From Exaiptasia diaphana (lineage: Eukaryota > Cnidaria > Anthozoa > Actiniaria > Aiptasiidae): a DNA stretch of 64,000 nucleotides. The stretch covers positions 995,145-1,059,144 of the forward strand of contig NW_018384102.1 of NCBI RefSeq assembly GCF_001417965.1, written 5' to 3'. The translations under genes were made by a program, and so were the position numbers. Positions 62,401-64,000 of the stretch are shown here, in pieces. Position 1 is the first letter of the stretch. The number at the start of each line of letters is the position of its first letter. The notes beneath the pieces are model-generated. The model saw nothing but the letters and a program-made list of their open reading frames with translations. It searched no databases and was not told where the DNA came from.

Positions 62401-63271
62401 CGCGAAGGGGAGCAGCAACCTTAAAGTTGAAATACTTTGGTGCGAGGTATGGTAGCTGCAGATTGTAGGTATGGCATGGTGTAGACCCCTTGCATGTGAC
62501 ATCAAAGCAGCTTCGTCGTTGATGTACAGGATGTTTCAAAGTATAGTGAATGGTATGGTGCGGAAAATGGCACAGTTAAAGGGACATGGTCCACTAGCAT
62601 GCAATGCGGTCGTGTTTTAGATTTTTCATATATGGAAAATGAGGTGACTTCGAATATCAATTTGCAATCCGTTTCCATCCATCGGTTTAACTGTCGAATC
62701 TTAAAGCATCTTCATTCATATAGAATAAAGGAATAATAAAGAGTAAGTTTTTGATTTTATTACGATGTATTTCTATTTTCAAACATAAACAAAAGCTCGA
62801 AAGGGATGCTGGTGGACCATGTCCCTTTAAAAACTATTACGATTTTTTCAAGTCACCCTGCTAAGGTTTTTATACAAATGCTACTCGAGAATCTGGACAT
62901 CCCCTTTTCTGCTTGGCATGATATTTTATATCCGACTATATAACATACCTTCCTTTTCCCATGTTCATTGAACCGATAGAAAAACAGGCCATCCCGACTA
63001 AAGGCGAGATAAAACTGGCTTATTTCGTTACAGCAACGCCAACGTCCCTGTGTGACAACTCTTGATACAGTAACTTTTCCAAGCCCAAGATCAATAAGAA
63101 GAAATCTCTTTTTATTGCTTCCATATGTGAACCAAGCATTATTACCTATTCTATGTAATCTAGCAAAGTATGGTTCGTAATACTTCAAGAAAGAGCTTGC
63201 AGTAATGTCGTCATCTGGAATTTGTTTATTCTGCATGCCAAGAGGTTTGCCTTTGCTGTTTTCTCCCTTTG
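42449..63271 (-). CDS. PKD1L: Polycystin-1-like receptor/channel with discoidin domains, 20 exons (5' partial)
   Basis: 3141 aa visible; the N-terminus is outside the window because the first exon seen starts in mid-codon. Exons: 62949-63271, 60253-60400, 59160-59440, 58078-58192, 57596-57912, 56824-56962, 55884-56197, 55475-55613, 55170-55349, 52523-54632, 50973-51558, 49554-49754, 49142-49267, 48693-48902, 48218-48466, 47258-48004, 46522-46752, 44797-46176, 44244-44403, 42449-43920. All joins keep phase. Domain order by visible residues: four discoidin (F5/8 C) domains 1-591, TSP1 592-651, PKD-like repeats then REJ (about 652-1550), GAIN with a GPS across an exon join (about 2043-2083, ending CLCNHLTQFGG), a first membrane span, PLAT (about 2140-2260), further spans, the polycystin extracellular loop and six-span channel (about 2600-3020), and a short acidic C-tail. 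Polycystin-1 proteins act at cilia and cell surfaces, often with polycystin-2. The second discoidin is diverged. Weakest join: 62949-63271 to 60253-60400 across 2.5 kb. Confidence 0.93.
46371..46502. mobile_element. Pogo/Tigger-like DNA transposon remnant
   Basis: In the intron between polycystin exons 17 and 18. The left edge reads gtacctctaataagagg; the right edge reads ctattaaacgg, cgcttaataaaggttccgctgtac. Both resemble pogo-type ends (cagtggaacctctattaagcgg). No coding remains. Confidence 0.5.
46848..47009. repeat. 81-bp tandem duplication
   Basis: Two head-to-tail copies, 46848-46928 and 46929-47009, essentially identical (tatatgctgaatgaatgc... gagtcatctcatt), in the polycystin intron just upstream of the exon that holds the second half of the GPS. 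It is either very recent or an assembly effect. Confidence 0.9.
49755..50972. other. Polycystin intron between REJ/GAIN exons
   Basis: 1.2 kb with no recognised exon. A possible dispersed-repeat copy lies at 50840-50910. Exons on both sides are phase 0, so a phase-0 exon could be missed here. Confidence 0.45.
50840..50910. repeat. Possible dispersed repeat, copy 2
   Basis: Counterpart of 23560-23665 (gaacgaccaa, atgcatttcg, tagtattcaacgttttct). Family unknown. Confidence 0.35.
51796..52014. mobile_element. MITE family A, full copy 1
   Basis: About 219 bases with long inverted arms. The left reads tagtctccttcacggtt ... gaaaggtagccgtgcc; the right mirrors it to gaagacta. The centre holds gatacctgtgaataattg. 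No coding. A second full copy is at 60003-60222 and partial ones at 17171, 32590 and 40690. Lies in the intron between the two REJ exons. Confidence 0.8.
52523..54632 (-). other. PKD-like repeats and REJ module (one 2.1-kb exon)
   Basis: About 702 residues with repeated P-x-P-G-x-Y/F-x-L or S-G-T-Y motifs (YPKPGIFEL, MSPGTYNVS, YPNPGTYNLTVEVSN, AVSGTYTITVQCSN) and F-G-D-G turns, as in PKD domains. A REJ-type segment follows (G-G-L-S-K-D-P-D-Y, F-L-H-Y-W-L). Many N-x-S/T glycosylation sites suit an extracellular stalk. Confidence 0.85.
54768..54930 (+). repeat. SINE-like copy with tRNA-derived head
   Basis: An A-box-like tggtcgagcgctt (54798-54810) and a degenerate B-box (ggctcgatttcc, 54835-54846) are followed by aactccaagagttttcctctctc. 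That tail matches in style the copy at 41100-41260. Lies in the polycystin intron upstream of the TSP1 exon. Confidence 0.45.
55170..55349 (-). other. Thrombospondin type-1 domain exon
   Basis: One exon, phase 1 at both ends, codes F-T-N-W-T-T-C-N-A-T-C-G-G-G, R-T-R-N-C, N-G-G-Q-N-C and K-A-C-N-I-H-L-C-P. This is the standard TSP1 pattern of six cysteines and a W-x-x-C start. It lies between the last discoidin domain and the PKD/REJ exon. Confidence 0.9.
56584..56727. mobile_element. MITE with GAGTGCTCGCAC ends and TA flanks
   Basis: 144 bases including flanking TA dinucleotides. Inverted ends are gagtgctcgcacta..tgcgtgaaa and tttcacgctttaagtgcgagcactc. The AT-rich interior has no coding. 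TA flanks suggest a Tc1/mariner-type element. Lies in a polycystin intron between discoidin exons. Confidence 0.75.
58660..58709. mobile_element. Pogo/Tigger-like terminal fragment
   Basis: Reads gtattaagcgggtggcc, taacggggttctactgtaac: one end of a pogo-type transposon in reverse orientation. It sits directly next to the LTR palindrome. Confidence 0.45.
58718..59141. mobile_element. Inverted pair of LTR-retrotransposon LTR remnants
   Basis: A fossil LTR element part. Two 206-base LTRs (58718-58923 and 58936-59141), each TG...CA, face each other as reverse complements around a 12-base centre. On the minus strand the centre reads tttggcgcccaa, a primer-binding-site-like sequence next to an LTR end. 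The arms look identical apart from one N, so the copy is recent or the palindrome is an assembly product. No internal coding region is present, so the element is not whole. A possible tata target duplication flanks it but is low-complexity. It lies in a polycystin intron just beside the donor of exon 59160-59440. Family: LTR retrotransposon, clade not resolved. Confidence 0.7.
60003..60222. mobile_element. MITE family A, full copy 2
   Basis: Same structure as 51796-52014: ttccttcacggttct, gaaaggtagcaatgcc, gatagatacctgt, and a mirrored right arm to gggacgcttccc. It is more diverged than copy 1. It ends about 30 bases from polycystin exon 60253-60400. Confidence 0.75.
61217..61395. repeat. Fold-back repeat with about 89-base arms
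   Basis: An imperfect palindrome centred on g at 61306. The ends are tttgaatattttcagggg and cccctgaaaatattcaaa. The inner parts (acattagttctgtatca and inverse) are perfect. No coding. Confidence 0.8.
62163..62262. repeat. 100-base palindromic element
   Basis: Starts gtatacagaactcgagagcg and ends with its inverse. The inner arms gtgttgtatcggg and cccgatacaacac close on a loop with gatcctcgcc/ttcggctcggatc. It could fold as one long hairpin. MITE-like. Confidence 0.75.
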
Positions 63272-64000
63272 CTGCAAAACAATTTTAAAGTAGTGCAATG
63301 TTCAATCTCCTCCCTGAAAAGCTTAAAAAGCTCTGGGTTGAAAACTCGCTTTCAAGACCGCTTGAAAAGCTCTTGAAAATTGGGGAGAAAACGCTAACGA
63401 AACTCCAAGAAAAATCCTTGAATAGACTTAATCGGCTAACGCGTTGCCATGTTCGTTCCAACCCTCCCAATTCAAATCCTGTGAGAATAATAACTTTTGT
63501 TGCTAAGAATGCGACTGTGAAATAAAAATATAACGAACAATAAAATTTACTCCCAGGTGGTTTGCATTGGGTGGTTTATAGCAACGCATTAGCCGATTAG
63601 GTCTATTTGATTCAATATACAGTCGTTTTAAAGTTCATGGTTGAAATGTAAAGAACGTTATAGAAGTCTTAGCAAGAAACGCCCGGAAACGCGACCTTAA
63701 AAAAAGTAATTCTTCAAAATCAAATTTTTGTTCTTGAAAAGTCCTGGAATTTTGTGATTAAAACGTTCCTCGAACCCTGCGATCTGTTCATGGGTGATAC
63801 AGTAGATGACCCACCATTTTGAAATGGATATTGTTGAGTCATTAAAATAATATATTTTGATGATTTATAGACAAAATTTAGCGTTAGCCCTTTCATCTGC
63901 ATCGTGTTTGTATTGGTATCAGTATTTTACAATTCCTTTTGGAGGATGATTTACGAATGCGGAATCATTTCCTTGATGTTTCACTTCATAATATTGCTCA
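63272..64000. other. Window end, upstream of first visible polycystin exon
   Basis: Presumed intron. The exon at 62949-63271 begins with two bases that complete a codon, so at least one more coding exon lies upstream. No discoidin, signal-peptide or other exon was recognised in these 729 bases. Confidence 0.5.

Larger units (their letters stand above)
60581..62426. mobile_element. Possible 1.85-kb inverted-repeat-bounded element
   Basis: The left edge reads ccttaaggttactgctccccttcg (60581-60604). The right edge reads cgaaggggagcagcaacctta (62403-62423), its near-exact inverse. Spacing and orientation suit a DNA transposon, with later insertions inside. No transposase is recognised, and no target-site duplication was confirmed. 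Confidence 0.4.
60401..62948. other. Polycystin intron with nested repeats
   Basis: 2.5 kb separating the two halves of the first visible discoidin domain. Inverted ends at 60581-60607 and 62403-62426 may bound one 1.85-kb element that contains fold-backs at 61217-61395 and 62163-62262. A GC-richer block at about 61500-61790 (with an N at 61737) has open frames but no recognised product. Confidence 0.5.
55475..63271 (-). other. Four discoidin domains coded by exon pairs
   Basis: Each domain is split in the same place. The first half is one exon of 281-323 bases (phase 1 in, phase 0 out). The second half is one exon of 115-148 bases (phase 0 in, phase 1 out) and mostly opens V-F-x-G-N or a variant (L-F-S-R-N in domain 1, I-L-Y-N-G in domain 2). 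Typical blocks are F-A-R-L-H-R, Y-I-E-V-D-L-G, Q-G-, and R-Y-V-K-I-H-P. Discoidin domains bind carbohydrate, collagen or phospholipid heads, so this ectodomain is probably adhesive. Confidence 0.85.

Overview
This is a eukaryotic window of about 35% GC. It is intron-rich, full of short inverted-repeat (MITE-like) elements, and carries scattered N bases of a draft assembly. The gene set (a PDE6-type cyclic-nucleotide phosphodiesterase, a polycystin-1-like protein with discoidin domains, a NIMA-related kinase and YKT6), together with SINE tails resembling those common in coral and sea anemone genomes, points to an animal, most likely an anthozoan cnidarian. That placement is inference.

Four protein-coding genes are supported, all on the minus strand. 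Each was rebuilt by eye from splice signals (plus-strand 'ac' on the low side of an exon and 'ct' on the high side), reading-phase continuity and protein-family similarity. (1) 765-9953 is a NIMA-related kinase of the NEK1/NEK5 type: 7 exons, 1117 aa. (2) 11942-27497 is a PDE5/6/11-group phosphodiesterase closest to PDE6: 21 exons, 876 aa, with a lysine-rich tail ending in a CaaX-like box. (3) 33724-39923 is the R-SNARE YKT6: 8 exons, 197 aa, including a 36-bp last exon that codes for the lipidated C-terminus. (4) 42449-63271 is a polycystin-1-like receptor/channel: 20 exons, 3141 aa visible, with its N-terminus beyond the window. It has four discoidin domains, a thrombospondin type-1 domain, PKD-like repeats, REJ, GAIN/GPS, PLAT and a polycystin channel. 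All exon joins keep frame, which is strong internal support.

Intergenic stretches (1-764, 9954-11941, 27498-33723, 39924-42448) and the large introns show no convincing further genes. They hold fold-back elements, two related SINE-like copies, a tRNA-like SINE head, one inverted pair of LTR remnants, minisatellites and simple repeats. Three of the four gene families have ciliary or sensory roles in other animals (NEK1, PDE6, polycystin-1), but nothing in the sequence shows that the genes act together.

No wholly new system was seen. The items most worth a second look are the prenylation-type tail of the PDE6-like enzyme with its optional in-frame 96-nt intron, the modular discoidin exon pairs of the polycystin, a 41-residue tandem repeat in the kinase tail, and several near-perfect palindromes, one of which carries a hammerhead-like motif.
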